A stretch of 64,000 nt of DNA from Gammaproteobacteria bacterium (GCA_021156105.1 JAJNBD010000001.1:306817-370816), one strand, 5' to 3'; positions 46,600-56,179 are shown, counted from the stretch's first letter. The notes: generated from the sequence alone by a model not told the origin. Translations and numbers: made by a program.

Positions 46600-47242
46600 C
46601 TAAAGCTGTGGGCTAAAAATAGGGCTTTTTGTTGTAAAGATACTTTGTTTAGCTAATAGTTTCTCTAAATCTTCTACAGACTCTTCATTGATTTCAATAA
46701 AGTTTTTATCTGATTGTCTGGGAGGGAAATAAACGAGCCCCATAAATTCTGGAAAATTTTGTAAATAGGAAAAGAAATCAGGAGAAATTTCTATGACTAA
46801 GTTTTCCTGTTGTTTTTCCCACTGCAAGTAACACTCATGTAGGAAATTAAAAGCGTGGCTTGCTGTTTTAAGTAAATTTAAAATTTTTATTTTGATATCG
46901 TTGTGCTGAGGGGGGGTAGCGATGCAGCCCTTCCTCTGCTGTATAAACGTCTATACCAAGCCCACCTCTCATATTGAAGTTTGCTCCTCTTTGTAATAAG
47001 AGTTTAACTACTTCATAATGTCCTTCATGTACCGCTTCAGAGGTGGCATGATGCAAAGCGGTCAAATAATTAACGTTAACAGTATTAATATCAATACAGT
47101 GGCCGAGGCAAGTTTTTAGTGTTTCTACATCTCCTCTGCGAGCGGCATCCAAAAATTTAGCGTTAATATACTCTAATGAGCCAGGAAAAAGTTGACGGAT
47201 AATTGTTCTTTCTACATTTGTAGGTGGCAGCGGCTTAAACAT
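46600..47242 (-). pseudogene. Ankyrin-repeat gene split by a frameshift in a C7 run
   Basis: Reading leftward from 47242, the first frame encodes ankyrin repeats (AKFLDAARRGDVETLKTCLG, LTALHHATSEAVHEGHYEVV, KLLLQRGANFNMRG) and stops at 46868 after 124 residues. The next frame carries on from the same point: if the run of seven C (G at 46910-46916 on the plus strand) had six, the text would continue RYPPQHNDIKIKILNLLKTA and run on to the stop at 46600, giving one protein of about 213 residues. The downstream part (YLQNFPEFMGLVYFPPRQ) has no ATG or ribosome site of its own. It may be a pseudogene, a phase-variable gene or a sequencing error. No PmrA box upstream. Confidence 0.7.
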
Positions 47243-47366
47243 GTACTTTTATTCCTTTTAAGCTTTATTTTTCTTAGCAAGTCTATTTGCCATTTGCGGC
47301 GAAGCTAGATTTTAACAATTTTATTCGGGTAAGAGAAGGCGGCCTAGCTTATTTAGGTAAGTGAAG

Positions 47367-48764
47367 TCAACAACGTAAACAAAATTTTTGAGGGATTTCT
47401 TCTTTTAAATCTTCATGTTCGGCAAGGGGTAAATCATAACTATCGCTGACAGCTTTCACTAAGGTAAAATTAGGAATGTGCGTTTGTATCAACTTTAGAA
47501 ATAGCTTAATAAATTGTATTTTTTCTTCTAAGCTAAATATCGGTTCAGTATGAGTGAAATTACAAAATATTTCATCATCTCTTGTTGCACAGCAAATAGC
47601 AATTTCACTAAAACCCATGACAAAATTAACAAAGAAAAAATAGCTTAGCGTTTCTAAGCTATGTTTATTCCCAGTATAATATCGCTTAATCGGAGTATCA
47701 CCTAAGTTAGATAAATTTAGGTTTGTTGGAAACTCGCTAAGGTTTTCTTGGCTTTCAACGCCTGATAAGCGTCGGATGTCTTTTAGCTGGGCCCCGATGG
47801 GTGGCTGAGAGTTTTTTTGAATTCTTGTCATAATGACTTGATGTACAAATTTTATTTGGTCAACAAAATTTTTGCAAGAAAGATCAGCCGCATTAAAGTT
47901 ACAAGTAACATCAGAATAAAAACACCCAAAGGTGTTTTTATTGAATTTTTCTTTAGTAGTCCTTTGACGCAGATCAATAGCCGTTGATGTGCTGATACTT
48001 TGTGCTTTGCTGGATTTTTCTTTTAAGGCAAACATGCTATTGATAAAGAGCGTTGTTAATAATGCATTAATGGTTAAGCCGCTAGCGCTTCCACCATGCT
48101 GAGTACAAAATTCTTTAAGCGGTGTTAGTTTAAAAGCAAGCAAATGGAATTTGGTTTTTCTCTCCATGATGGCCGCTTGTATTGCGTAAGGTGTAACTGG
48201 GGACGGGGATAAAGCAGAGGTGTTTTCATAATCCTCTAAGCTTCTTTCTTGCTGGTAAGCATACTCAGGCGCTATCAATAACTTTTGAGGTTCAAGTTTA
48301 TAACTGGGTGTAATATAAAGCTGTAAAAGCTGATGGATTAATGATGCCGTAGAAATACCATCAGCGATTGCATGATGAAACCTAAAGATCAGCGTATCAG
48401 ATCCATCTGGATTGGATAGCAAAGTAAACTCCCAAAGTGGTTGATTAAAGGCAAAGGGCGTTTTTAATTGTATTTCGACATAGGTTTTCCAATACTCAGG
48501 ATCAGAAGTTTGAAGCACTTTTCTTGAAATAAGTGAAAACTCTTTAATATTGTGTTTAAAGCAATAGGAACTATCATCTTGTTTTTGGAGGCTTTGCTGG
48601 AGTGCCTCGTAATTCAAGAAGATTTTACTTAGCGCCACTTCTAAGTCTTTTAAACAAATATGATTATCTTCTCTAATAGTCGTGGCTGTTACTAAAGTAT
48701 CTTCCTGATATCTTTCTTGTGTTAAAGCAAGAGCTGCTGCGCGAAAGCCTAAATTTTTTAGCAT
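47367..48764 (-). CDS. Condensation-type acyltransferase (HHxxxDG motif)
   Basis: The 465-residue protein has the catalytic HHxxxDG motif (RFHHAIADGIS at about residue 130) of the superfamily that includes NRPS condensation domains, WS/DGAT wax-ester/triacylglycerol synthases and PapA5-like acyltransferases. Further agreements are a WEFTLLSNPDGSDT strand before it and a late NLNLSNLGDTPIKRYY segment. No carrier-protein or other NRPS gene is near, so a stand-alone acyl transfer to an alcohol or lipid is more likely than peptide synthesis. It is divergent from the export operon at 48865, which might export its product; that link is inference. Confidence 0.75.
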   Translation of the reverse strand: MLKNLGFRAAALALTQERYQEDTLVTATTIREDNHICLKDLEVALSKIFLNYEALQQSLQKQDDSSYCFKHNIKEFSLISRKVLQTSDPEYWKTYVEIQLKTPFAFNQPLWEFTLLSNPDGSDTLIFRFHHAIADGISTASLIHQLLQLYITPSYKLEPQKLLIAPEYAYQQERSLEDYENTSALSPSPVTPYAIQAAIMERKTKFHLLAFKLTPLKEFCTQHGGSASGLTINALLTTLFINSMFALKEKSSKAQSISTSTAIDLRQRTTKEKFNKNTFGCFYSDVTCNFNAADLSCKNFVDQIKFVHQVIMTRIQKNSQPPIGAQLKDIRRLSGVESQENLSEFPTNLNLSNLGDTPIKRYYTGNKHSLETLSYFFFVNFVMGFSEIAICCATRDDEIFCNFTHTEPIFSLEEKIQFIKLFLKLIQTHIPNFTLVKAVSDSYDLPLAEHEDLKEEIPQKFCLRC

Positions 48765-48864
48765 AAGGCGCCCTCATTTTTTATTAAAAATCTGCAATAG
48801 TTGTGCCATAGGCACTTGGCACCAATGTTGCATGATCTTCCTACAAAAAATTGGAAAGAAAGTA

Positions 48865-50022
48865 ATGGCGGCATTTTTACATTCCTTGCGTAAAAGGCCT
48901 TGGGTTGTTTTAGTCTTGGGTTTGGTCCTTATTACTTTATATTTACTTTTTCACTCTGATAAAGCAGTAGAAGTAACCGCTACTGTGGCGCGTGGCGAAA
49001 TCAAAGATCAAGTCATTGCCAGTGGGCAAATTATTCCAGCACATGTCGCGCAGGTGAAGTCGCAGATTGCGGGCGTTGCTGGTGAGATTGATGTTAATGA
49101 AGGAGATGTGGTTTCTAAAAACCAGGTTCTTATGACTGTTGCGCCGAACGCTACACCAGAAGAATATAATGATGCTTTAGCTCAGGTCAAGCAAGATCAG
49201 GCAAGGCTGGCTGATAGTCAAGCCGAATATCAGCGGTATAAAAAACTTTTACCACAGCATTTTATTTCTCAAAGCGAATTTGATGCTAAAAAAAGTACTT
49301 ACCTTGCTGATGCTGAAAAATTAAAGCAAGATCAGGTTAAGCTGAATTTACTTAAAACAGGAACCGCACAAATTGCCGGGGAAAAAATAGCTAACCAAAT
49401 TCGGAGCCCCATCGATGGCGTGATTCTCAGTAGAAAAGTGGAGCTAGGTGACACCATTACACCCATTACCATGGCGCAAGCAGGTACGGTGTTATTTGTG
49501 ATTGCCAATATGCATGACTTACAATTCCAAGGTCAAGTAAGTCAAGTTGATGTTGGCAAGCTTAAGCCTAATATGCCTGCAGATATCTTAATTGCTTCGC
49601 TTCCTAATCTTAAATTAAGCGGTAAAATTTTAAGAATTTCCTTGGTAACGGCAGATCAAAATGATCAATCTTCCAATAATCAAAATGCTGATCTCTTTAA
49701 ACAAAGTAATAAAATCCAAAATGGATATACTGTGACGATTGCAGGTTTTCAAGTACCGCAAGATACTTTATTGCGTGCAGGCTATCAGGCTACAGCGACT
49801 ATGACGACGCAGCAAGTTCATGATGCGCTTACTTTGCCTGAAAGCGCTATTCATTATGATGGTAACCAAGCTTATGTTCTGCTAGCAGATGCTAAAGGTA
49901 AGGAGCAAAAACACAACGTAAGCTTAGGCTTAACGGATGGTATCAAAGTGCAAATTGCTTCCGGCTTAAAAGAAAATGACAAAGTATTATTAAATACAGG
50001 GCAGACAGACGGAGACGCCTAA
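48865..50022 (+). CDS. Periplasmic adaptor (MacA-like membrane fusion protein)
   Basis: An export adaptor with one N-terminal membrane anchor (PWVVLVLGLVLITLYLLFHS), a lipoyl-like half (GQIIPAHVAQVKSQIAGVAG), an alpha-helical hairpin (YNDALAQVKQDQARLADSQA) and a second half (RSPIDGVILSRKVELGDTIT). I start at 48865 because GGAAAGAAAGTA precedes that ATG; the frame is open from 48832. It bridges an inner-membrane ABC transporter and TolC. It is the first gene of a four-gene operon (adaptor, permease, permease, ATPase), with stop/start overlaps. Confidence 0.9.
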   Translation: MAAFLHSLRKRPWVVLVLGLVLITLYLLFHSDKAVEVTATVARGEIKDQVIASGQIIPAHVAQVKSQIAGVAGEIDVNEGDVVSKNQVLMTVAPNATPEEYNDALAQVKQDQARLADSQAEYQRYKKLLPQHFISQSEFDAKKSTYLADAEKLKQDQVKLNLLKTGTAQIAGEKIANQIRSPIDGVILSRKVELGDTITPITMAQAGTVLFVIANMHDLQFQGQVSQVDVGKLKPNMPADILIASLPNLKLSGKILRISLVTADQNDQSSNNQNADLFKQSNKIQNGYTVTIAGFQVPQDTLLRAGYQATATMTTQQVHDALTLPESAIHYDGNQAYVLLADAKGKEQKHNVSLGLTDGIKVQIASGLKENDKVLLNTGQTDGDA

Positions 50023-51239
50023 TGTTCTTCGAACTTTTAAAAGAAGCTGCTTTTAATTTATGGAGCCGAAAGTTACGTAGTGGCTTAGCGGCATTAGGGA
50101 TTTTTTGGGGGGCTTATGCCGTCACCTTGCTGATGAGCATTGGCCAAGGCGTTTATCGCTATAACATGACAACTATTGCGCCTTTTACTAAAACTGTATT
50201 CTATGTGGTTTTGGCTAACACCAAACAGCCTTATCAAGGTTTTAGTACGGGTCGCAAGCTTTTTTTAAGCACTGACGAAGTCATGTTTTTGCCTAAAGTT
50301 TTTCCTAATATTCTTGCAATTACGCCTATACAATCAGAACCACAAAGTTCTTTTGCCACTGCAGAAAAGCAAATTAACGCTGAGTTAGAGGGGGTGTCTG
50401 CTGATTATTATCGGCTGACGACCCAAGCCTATCGAGGTCGCACCTTAACCCCAGCTGATATTACTCAGCATCGTCAAGTGGTGTTTCTAACGCAAACGGC
50501 AAAACAGCTTTTATATTCTCATCAAGATCCATTAGGACAGTCGATCAGTATTAATAACATTTACTTCAAAGTAATTGGTTATGCGCTAAAGAGAAGCGGT
50601 ATTTCATTTAATGAAGTGGGCGCTGATATTCCTTATAGTGTTTATAAGGATTTTTACCCAGATCAAGTCAATGTGTTTTTAGTTAGTTTGGCAACAGGGG
50701 CTGATAGCACCGTTTTTCAAAAGCAAATAACTGCTTACTTTGCGAGAAAATTGCATTTTTCCCCGCAAGATTTTGATGCCATTCGTATTATTGATGTCAC
50801 TCAATTTGCAAAAACTTTTATTAATATTTTACGCTTGGCAAAATATTTTTTATTATTTTGTGGTTTGATGAGCCTTATGGTTGGTGGCATTGGTATTGCA
50901 AACATGATGTATGTTCTAGTTAAAGAACGTACCCATGAGATTGGCCTAAAAATGGCATTAGGTGCAGAACCTCGTTGGATTTTACTTGGTATTATTTTAG
51001 AAACGGTATTGCTTGTCTTTAGCGCAGGGCTTTTAGCGCTCATCTGTGCAGCCTTTAGTATTAATATGCTGCACTATGCAGATTTGCCGCAATGGTTAGG
51101 AATTCCAACGCTTGTTTTTTCTGATTTTGTTTTAATTTTATTTTTTCTTCTTACAACTGCTTGCAGCGTTGGATATTTTCCTGCAAGGCGTGCTGCTAGC
51201 CTTTCACCGGTAAATGCTTTGAGTGATAGGGGTAGCTGA
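50022..51239 (+). CDS. ABC transporter permease, MacB/FtsX type (first)
   Basis: A 405-residue MacB-like permease: an N-terminal membrane segment (LRSGLAALGIFWGAYAVTLL), a large periplasmic domain, and three C-terminal membrane helices with the FtsX signature VGGIGIANMMYVLVKERTHE followed by IGLKMALGAEPRWILL. Its start overlaps the adaptor stop by one base, and its own stop overlaps the next permease. MacB normally has permease and ATPase fused in one chain; here they are separate. Confidence 0.9.
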   Translation: MFFELLKEAAFNLWSRKLRSGLAALGIFWGAYAVTLLMSIGQGVYRYNMTTIAPFTKTVFYVVLANTKQPYQGFSTGRKLFLSTDEVMFLPKVFPNILAITPIQSEPQSSFATAEKQINAELEGVSADYYRLTTQAYRGRTLTPADITQHRQVVFLTQTAKQLLYSHQDPLGQSISINNIYFKVIGYALKRSGISFNEVGADIPYSVYKDFYPDQVNVFLVSLATGADSTVFQKQITAYFARKLHFSPQDFDAIRIIDVTQFAKTFINILRLAKYFLLFCGLMSLMVGGIGIANMMYVLVKERTHEIGLKMALGAEPRWILLGIILETVLLVFSAGLLALICAAFSINMLHYADLPQWLGIPTLVFSDFVLILFFLLTTACSVGYFPARRAASLSPVNALSDRGS

Positions 51240-52468
51240 TGGAGCTGAGATATTTATTAAAAGAAATTTTTGTCGATCGATTGCGCGTGTTATTAACGCT
51301 TTTAGCGATTGCCTGGGGAACATTTGCCATTAGTTTTATGCTAGCGGTTGGGCAAGGCTTCTTAAAGTCAATAAGTGGTTTTATGTCGCAGATGGGCAGC
51401 CATTCCATGGTGATATCGCCAGGCATAAGCAGCATGTCTTTTCAAGGCAACTTAGCAGGAACCATTATTAGCTTTACACCCAAAGATATTGAGGCCTTAA
51501 AGCATTTGGCTTTCGTAAAAAACTTAAGTGCAGAATATTCTATGCAGGATCAGTTGAAGTATTCAAGTAAGTCAACTTCACTACACATTTCTGGCGTCGA
51601 TGAAAATTATTTAGCATTACATCCTGTCTCTTTAAAAACCGGGCGTTTTATTAATGCGCACGATATTGCTAATAGAAGCGATGTTATTATTTTAGGGAGT
51701 GAAATTAGCAAAGCTTTATTTAAAAATAAAAACCCTGTTGGACAATGGGTCAATCTTGGCCCTTTTGCACTGCAAGTTGTGGGTATGGCAAAGGCTAGCC
51801 AAAATCAATTTAGTCTTTATGAGATGCCAAATAATTATTTAGCTTGGCTGCCAGCATCGCTTTTTAACATTCTCTACCCAGGCCAAGCGCCCAAGTTTCT
51901 TTTACTAAGTATAAAAGGTCACGGTGAAAAACCAGCGCAGAAAACTGTTCTGGCTGTTCTTGCACAAGCAAAACACTTAGATCCAACCGATCAAGCTTTA
52001 GTAAAATTTTCTAGCAATGATGCAGCATTAAAAGCTGTAACAGGTTTTTTTCATGGGCTTGAATGGTTTTTAGGTGCCTTGGGTGGTATTACTTTACTTG
52101 TAGCGAGCTTTGGTATTGCCAACATGATGCTTTTGGCAATAAGACGTGCTACTCCAATGATTGGTTTGCGTATGGCGTTAGGTGCACTACCTTATCAAAT
52201 TGCACGAAACTACCTTATTGAAGGTCTCTTGCTAAGCTTGGTGGGTGGATTTGTTGGCTTCTTATTTAGCTTACTGGTGATAAAAGCCGCTAATTTAATT
52301 TTGCCCAATATTAACTTGTTTGGGCCAGTTCACTTATTTCTAATATTGTCTTGGCCTTTAGCATTATTCATTATTTTGATTCTAGCGGTAGTGGGTTTAT
52401 GTGCGGGTATTTTTCCAGCCTTGCATGCAGCTCGTATTCAGCCTGTGGAGGCGCTGCGTCATGAATAA
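51239..52468 (+). CDS. ABC transporter permease, MacB/FtsX type (second)
   Basis: A 409-residue paralogue of the preceding permease with the same layout: N-terminal helix (LRVLLTLLAIAWGTFAISFM), periplasmic domain, and the FtsX part (ASFGIANMMLLAIRRATPMI followed by GLRMALGALPYQIA). The two different permeases would form a heterodimer. It overlaps the upstream permease by 1 base and the downstream ATPase by 8. Confidence 0.9.
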   Translation: MELRYLLKEIFVDRLRVLLTLLAIAWGTFAISFMLAVGQGFLKSISGFMSQMGSHSMVISPGISSMSFQGNLAGTIISFTPKDIEALKHLAFVKNLSAEYSMQDQLKYSSKSTSLHISGVDENYLALHPVSLKTGRFINAHDIANRSDVIILGSEISKALFKNKNPVGQWVNLGPFALQVVGMAKASQNQFSLYEMPNNYLAWLPASLFNILYPGQAPKFLLLSIKGHGEKPAQKTVLAVLAQAKHLDPTDQALVKFSSNDAALKAVTGFFHGLEWFLGALGGITLLVASFGIANMMLLAIRRATPMIGLRMALGALPYQIARNYLIEGLLLSLVGGFVGFLFSLLVIKAANLILPNINLFGPVHLFLILSWPLALFIILILAVVGLCAGIFPALHAARIQPVEALRHE

Positions 52469-53138
52469 CTATCCATTGATTCACTGCGAAAATATTTATA
52501 AAGATTATCAGTTAGGGCAAGTCAGTGTTCATGCTTTGCAAGATATTAATTTAAGCATTGATAAAGGGGAATATGTGGCAGTTCTTGGTGCCTCAGGTTC
52601 GGGCAAAAGTACTTTGATGAGTATTTTAGGTTGCTTAGATCAACCTACAGGTGGCCACTATTTTTTTGATGGGGTAGATGTTTCACGGTTAAATACAAAG
52701 CAGCTTGCCCTTATTCGTAATCAAAAAATTGGCTTTATCTTTCAAGCATTTCATTTAATGCCTTATGCCACGGCTTTGGATAATGTTGCCTTACCTTTAA
52801 TCTATAGGGGAATGAAACTTCAAGAGCGTCAAGCAAGAGCAAGAATTGAGTTAGAAAGGGTAGGGCTTGCAGACCGTATGTTACATCACCCAAGCGAGCT
52901 TTCTGGCGGTCAGCAGCAACGTGTCGCCATTGCACGTGCGTTGGTTACTAAGCCAAAGCTGTTGCTAGCAGACGAGCCCACGGGTAATTTAGATAGCGCA
53001 TCAGGCAAAGACATTATGGCAATTTTTGATGCGTGTTTAAAAGAAGGTGCTACGATTATTGTCGTGACGCATGATAACCAATTAGCTAAAAGAATGCAGA
53101 AAACCCTACGGTTGCAAGATGGTAAATTGGTGCGCTAA
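52461..53138 (+). CDS. ABC transporter ATP-binding protein, MacB/LolD type
   Basis: From ATG 52461 (MNNYPLIHCENIYKDYQLG) the protein has 225 residues with Walker A GASGSGKSTLMSILG, Q-loop FIFQAFHLMP, signature LSGGQQQRVAIARAL, Walker B LLADEPTGNLDS, and the H-loop VVTHD. The frame is open from 52401 but the extra residues overlap the permease and are not family sequence. It powers the two FtsX-type permeases. Possible cargo: a peptide, a lipid or a toxin. It ends 4 bases into the opposite F-box gene. Confidence 0.93.
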   Translation: MNNYPLIHCENIYKDYQLGQVSVHALQDINLSIDKGEYVAVLGASGSGKSTLMSILGCLDQPTGGHYFFDGVDVSRLNTKQLALIRNQKIGFIFQAFHLMPYATALDNVALPLIYRGMKLQERQARARIELERVGLADRMLHHPSELSGGQQQRVAIARALVTKPKLLLADEPTGNLDSASGKDIMAIFDACLKEGATIIVVTHDNQLAKRMQKTLRLQDGKLVR

Positions 53139-54370
53139 CAAGGTTTTAATAATGGAGCTCTCTCAGCTGCATTTTGCTCTAATGCTTCCGGTGGATCTCC
53201 CTCAATCATAATATGTAAATAGCGACAGTCATTAAGATATTTATTCAGAATAAGCTGACATAAATAGGCAAGATCATGACAGTTATCTCGATGAATTTCC
53301 AAGCTATGACAACATAAAGTTTGTGTTGTGCTTATTTGCTGACCATGATGCTGCAAGCGTATTTCTACTTTGTCTCGAGCTTGGCTAGGCCTGCAACTGA
53401 ATTTTAAAGCTTCGCTATCTAAGGCAGCAGAGACAGTAAAGTCTTCCAAGATATCTTTAAGCTGCAAAGCAAGAAGCTTACCAAATTCTTTTTTAGCAAA
53501 AGGTGCTTTAAGCTGCTTGCGACCTTTTTGCCAACAATTGTCTTCTTTAATGATTGTATGAGTTTTGCGTTCTTGTGCTGCAACAAAAAAATTTTTAATC
53601 GCTTGCTTTTGCTCTTTAACGAATTTTAGCTGCAGAGATAAATATGGAATGAAAGAAAGGCTAAATAAAGAAGACGCAATCGTGCCAATGGCTAAACCAG
53701 TTGGATTCGGTAAGGCAGTTAACATAAAATACAAGGAGGTTGCGAATAATAAAAAAGCGAAAAGTGTTGGCAACAGCGAAAAATAAAACTTCTGTCGCCA
53801 TTGAGGTGTAATTGTAAATAATTGATAAAATTCATCCATCGATTTACAAACAGGGTGAGAAAAAAGTTCAGTAAAAAAATGTTGGCATCTTGGCCCTGAA
53901 CATTTATCGGTGTTTGCCAATACCATTGCAAGATAGTCGTATAAGTTTTCAGAAGGAGCGAGCTTGCCTGGCGTGCAGCATAACTGAAGTAAATTAATGA
54001 CGGTGAAGATGTCGTCTTGTTGCAATGCGTCCTGGTAGATTTGGCCAAACTTTTTTAATGATAGCGTTGTTTTAACTTTGCTATGCAACTCCTTTTTACT
54101 TAGATAGAGCTTTTGAAGGACAGTTACAGGCGAAGTTTGAGAAAATAAATTATCAATATTTGCTGGTAGTAGCTTTTTTCCTCCAATAGCTAAAACAGAA
54201 AGCTCATGTTTTAGCTCTAATATTGCATGGTCATTATAGGTATCTTTGGAATTAAAAAGGGTGCGAAGATGCTTGCATGTTGAACCCAGCATCACGCTAT
54301 CTTTTATTGGAAGATGTTTAGCAATTTCAACTTGCATATCATCCTCAAGGTCAAGAAAATTAATAATCAT
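53135..54370 (-). CDS. F-box-like protein with two membrane segments, effector candidate
   Basis: A 411-residue protein whose first 40 residues form an F-box-like motif: FLDLEDDMQVEIAKHLPIKD then SVMLGSTCKHLRTLFNSK, with the L-P and the C-K-H-L contact positions. About residues 195-250 hold two hydrophobic segments (FYFSLLPTLFAFLLFATSLY and GTIASSLFSLSFIPYL). An F-box plus a membrane hairpin suggests a protein that recruits host SCF ubiquitin ligase to a membrane such as the bacterium-containing vacuole; this is inference. No signal peptide, and no PmrA-type box upstream. Confidence 0.6.
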   Translation of the reverse strand: MIINFLDLEDDMQVEIAKHLPIKDSVMLGSTCKHLRTLFNSKDTYNDHAILELKHELSVLAIGGKKLLPANIDNLFSQTSPVTVLQKLYLSKKELHSKVKTTLSLKKFGQIYQDALQQDDIFTVINLLQLCCTPGKLAPSENLYDYLAMVLANTDKCSGPRCQHFFTELFSHPVCKSMDEFYQLFTITPQWRQKFYFSLLPTLFAFLLFATSLYFMLTALPNPTGLAIGTIASSLFSLSFIPYLSLQLKFVKEQKQAIKNFFVAAQERKTHTIIKEDNCWQKGRKQLKAPFAKKEFGKLLALQLKDILEDFTVSAALDSEALKFSCRPSQARDKVEIRLQHHGQQISTTQTLCCHSLEIHRDNCHDLAYLCQLILNKYLNDCRYLHIMIEGDPPEALEQNAAERAPLLKPC

Positions 54371-54495
54371 AACTATTCTTCTGTCTATAGCTGTAAGCTA
54401 CGAAGTAAATCAGATTTTAGAAGCCATAAAGAAACATGTAAAACCTAGCGTGCTTCGCGCTGTTTACACTCTGAAGGATACAAAAATTAAAAATC

Positions 54496-54522
54496 CTTTT
54501 AATAATGGAAGCTTTATTAAAG
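54496..54522 (-). terminator. Hairpin and T-rich tail after the 54526-55224 gene
   Basis: CTTTTAATAA (54496-54505) and TTTATTAAAG (54513-54522) can pair with one bulge. On the minus strand the sequence after it is GGATTTTTAATTTTTG, as expected of a terminator for the leftward gene ending at 54526. Confidence 0.45.
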
Positions 54523-54525
54523 AAT

Positions 54526-55224
54526 TCAATAGTAAGGACGCCTTTCATTGCGTAATAGCTGCTCCTCTGGCTCTTGTGAATAACAGTCAAGGCAAGAGAA
54601 TAGCTTGAAAAACAAAGATGAGCAGCTGGTGGGTTCTGTGTTCGCGTACTGAGAGAGCGGCGTGTTTTCAAGAGTGTTAGGCTCACTTATCAGTCGACAA
54701 AGTAAATGGTAATTAGACACATTCTCCTTTAAAATTTCTTTGGCTAAATTTACTTTTCCAAGTAATTGGCCCATGCGTTTGTAAATCTTATCTTCTGATG
54801 CTGAAGGTGCCTTAGTTTCAAGGTAGCGATGCGCCCCTTGCAAGACGCATTGCAAGCTGTAACGAGCTTTATCAATATTATCTTTTGCTGCTCTCATTTC
54901 GCCTAAATGGGCAGCTCTAGCTAATGGAGCTTCACGGCGTAAGGTGGAACGATGTTTGGATAGTTTTGTGTAGCTTATTAGATCAAGTGCATTTTGTAAT
55001 TCTGTAAACTTTTGTGCAATAGCACCATTTTCCCCCAAATAATAAGATTGATGACCTAAAAGAGCGCTTTTTTTCCAGTGTTGGATTTGCTCTAAACCCT
55101 GCTCGAGAGGAGTCATATCTAAAAAGAGATTTGGGCCTAAACTACGGTTAAGATCGTCAAGCTGTCTGAGCTCACTAGCAAAAGTTTCCCTTAGTTGAAT
55201 AAGCTGTTCAGCCGTACTTAACAT
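54526..55224 (-). CDS. Helical protein of unknown function
   Basis: A 232-residue, mostly helical, soluble protein starting MLSTAEQLIQLRETFASELR. Close to the C-terminus are several Cys with a hydrophobic stretch (TSCSSLFFKLFSCLDCYS), followed by the acidic/basic tail EPEEQLLRNERRPYY. The Cys cluster could be a lipidation site in a host cell, and acidic clusters near the C-terminus occur in type IV effectors; both are speculation. TAGGAGGAATACC gives an excellent ribosome site. No domain recognised. Confidence 0.6.
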   Translation of the reverse strand: MLSTAEQLIQLRETFASELRQLDDLNRSLGPNLFLDMTPLEQGLEQIQHWKKSALLGHQSYYLGENGAIAQKFTELQNALDLISYTKLSKHRSTLRREAPLARAAHLGEMRAAKDNIDKARYSLQCVLQGAHRYLETKAPSASEDKIYKRMGQLLGKVNLAKEILKENVSNYHLLCRLISEPNTLENTPLSQYANTEPTSCSSLFFKLFSCLDCYSQEPEEQLLRNERRPYY

Positions 55225-55327
55225 GGTATTCCTCCTATTTTAATGCTTATTAATATGCAGAATTTATGCCAAAACTAACAGATTGCCGGTACCGTTTAAT
55301 ATCGTTTTTTATGGTAGTGCATGGCTA

Positions 55328-56176
55328 TTACAAACTAACGAGCATTTGACGTGAGATAGATGAGAGGTGAATGTTTTGTGCAAGTTGGAGTAATTGCTTA
55401 TTGTAAGTGGTTTCTAACTGTTGATGTGTTAAAAAACAATAACGGTAACTGTGTAATATTAATTTTTTTAATTTCTCTAACCCAACGACTTGTTGAGAAA
55501 TTCCATTATCTTTTTTTAATTCAATAATTGCTGTTATGGGCAGAGGATCTGTACAAAACCGCTCTTTAAATGGCAGGGCATATTTTGCATCTTGCGGGCG
55601 AACTCTGCGAAGCACCTGTGTATTAATGGCTAATTTATCGGCGGTATCTTGCCAAATTTTGAGTTGCGGAAAACCAGGGATAACCATGGGCTCAAGAGCC
55701 TCATTAAAAGTTATTGCGCAAACATCATCCGCCAGGATTCTTGCACCTTGCTTCATAAACCAGGCGGCTGTTGTGGATTTGCCAGCGCCTTGATCCCCCA
55801 CAAAAATCTTACAGGTTTTCCCTTCGACAGAAACAGCATTGCCATGCAGGACAATATAACCTCGTTGTTGTAAAATAGCGCCAAAGCAAGAACCTAATAA
55901 AAATAAGCGAAATTCGTCAATATGCGCGCCTTCATATAAATGATAAATAATCCGCTGTCCATCTTCTACAAGGAATTTTGCTACTTGAGGAATATTTAAA
56001 AAAAGTTTTTGCGGCTTACCATAAACAATATAATTCTGTATATTATCATTGGTAAACTCATCTATCTTCCCTTGATAAATTTCTATCGCTGATTCGCTAG
56101 GGGATGTGCTCCATAAAAGCTCAGGGATTTCAATATCCGAGGCAAAATTTAAACCATAAGCATAATAATGAAACAT
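55328..56176 (-). CDS. HPr-kinase-like lasso-peptide kinase
   Basis: The 282-residue protein has the P-loop of HPr kinase/phosphorylase-like enzymes, IFVGDQGAGKSTTAAWF, followed by ARILADDVCAITF with a likely catalytic Asp. In paeninodin-type lasso clusters a kinase of this group phosphorylates the side chain of the C-terminal Ser of the precursor. Both intact precursors here end in Ser, which fits. It is the last gene of the leftward run, 3 bases after the ABC transporter. A true HPr kinase of the sugar system is unlikely because no PTS genes are present and the N-terminal domain is different. Confidence 0.82.
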   Translation of the reverse strand: MFHYYAYGLNFASDIEIPELLWSTSPSESAIEIYQGKIDEFTNDNIQNYIVYGKPQKLFLNIPQVAKFLVEDGQRIIYHLYEGAHIDEFRLFLLGSCFGAILQQRGYIVLHGNAVSVEGKTCKIFVGDQGAGKSTTAAWFMKQGARILADDVCAITFNEALEPMVIPGFPQLKIWQDTADKLAINTQVLRRVRPQDAKYALPFKERFCTDPLPITAIIELKKDNGISQQVVGLEKLKKLILHSYRYCFLTHQQLETTYNKQLLQLAQNIHLSSISRQMLVSL

Positions 56177-56179
56177 AAG

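Noticed and set aside
54246..54608. 120-residue plus-strand frame between the F-box gene and the 54526 gene
   Set aside because: It is antisense to the starts and ends of two better-supported genes, has no ribosome site and no family features.
55230..55250. TTAAT direct repeats upstream of the 54526-55224 gene as a PmrA box
   Set aside because: Period is 10 bases and the flanking CTTAA form is absent.
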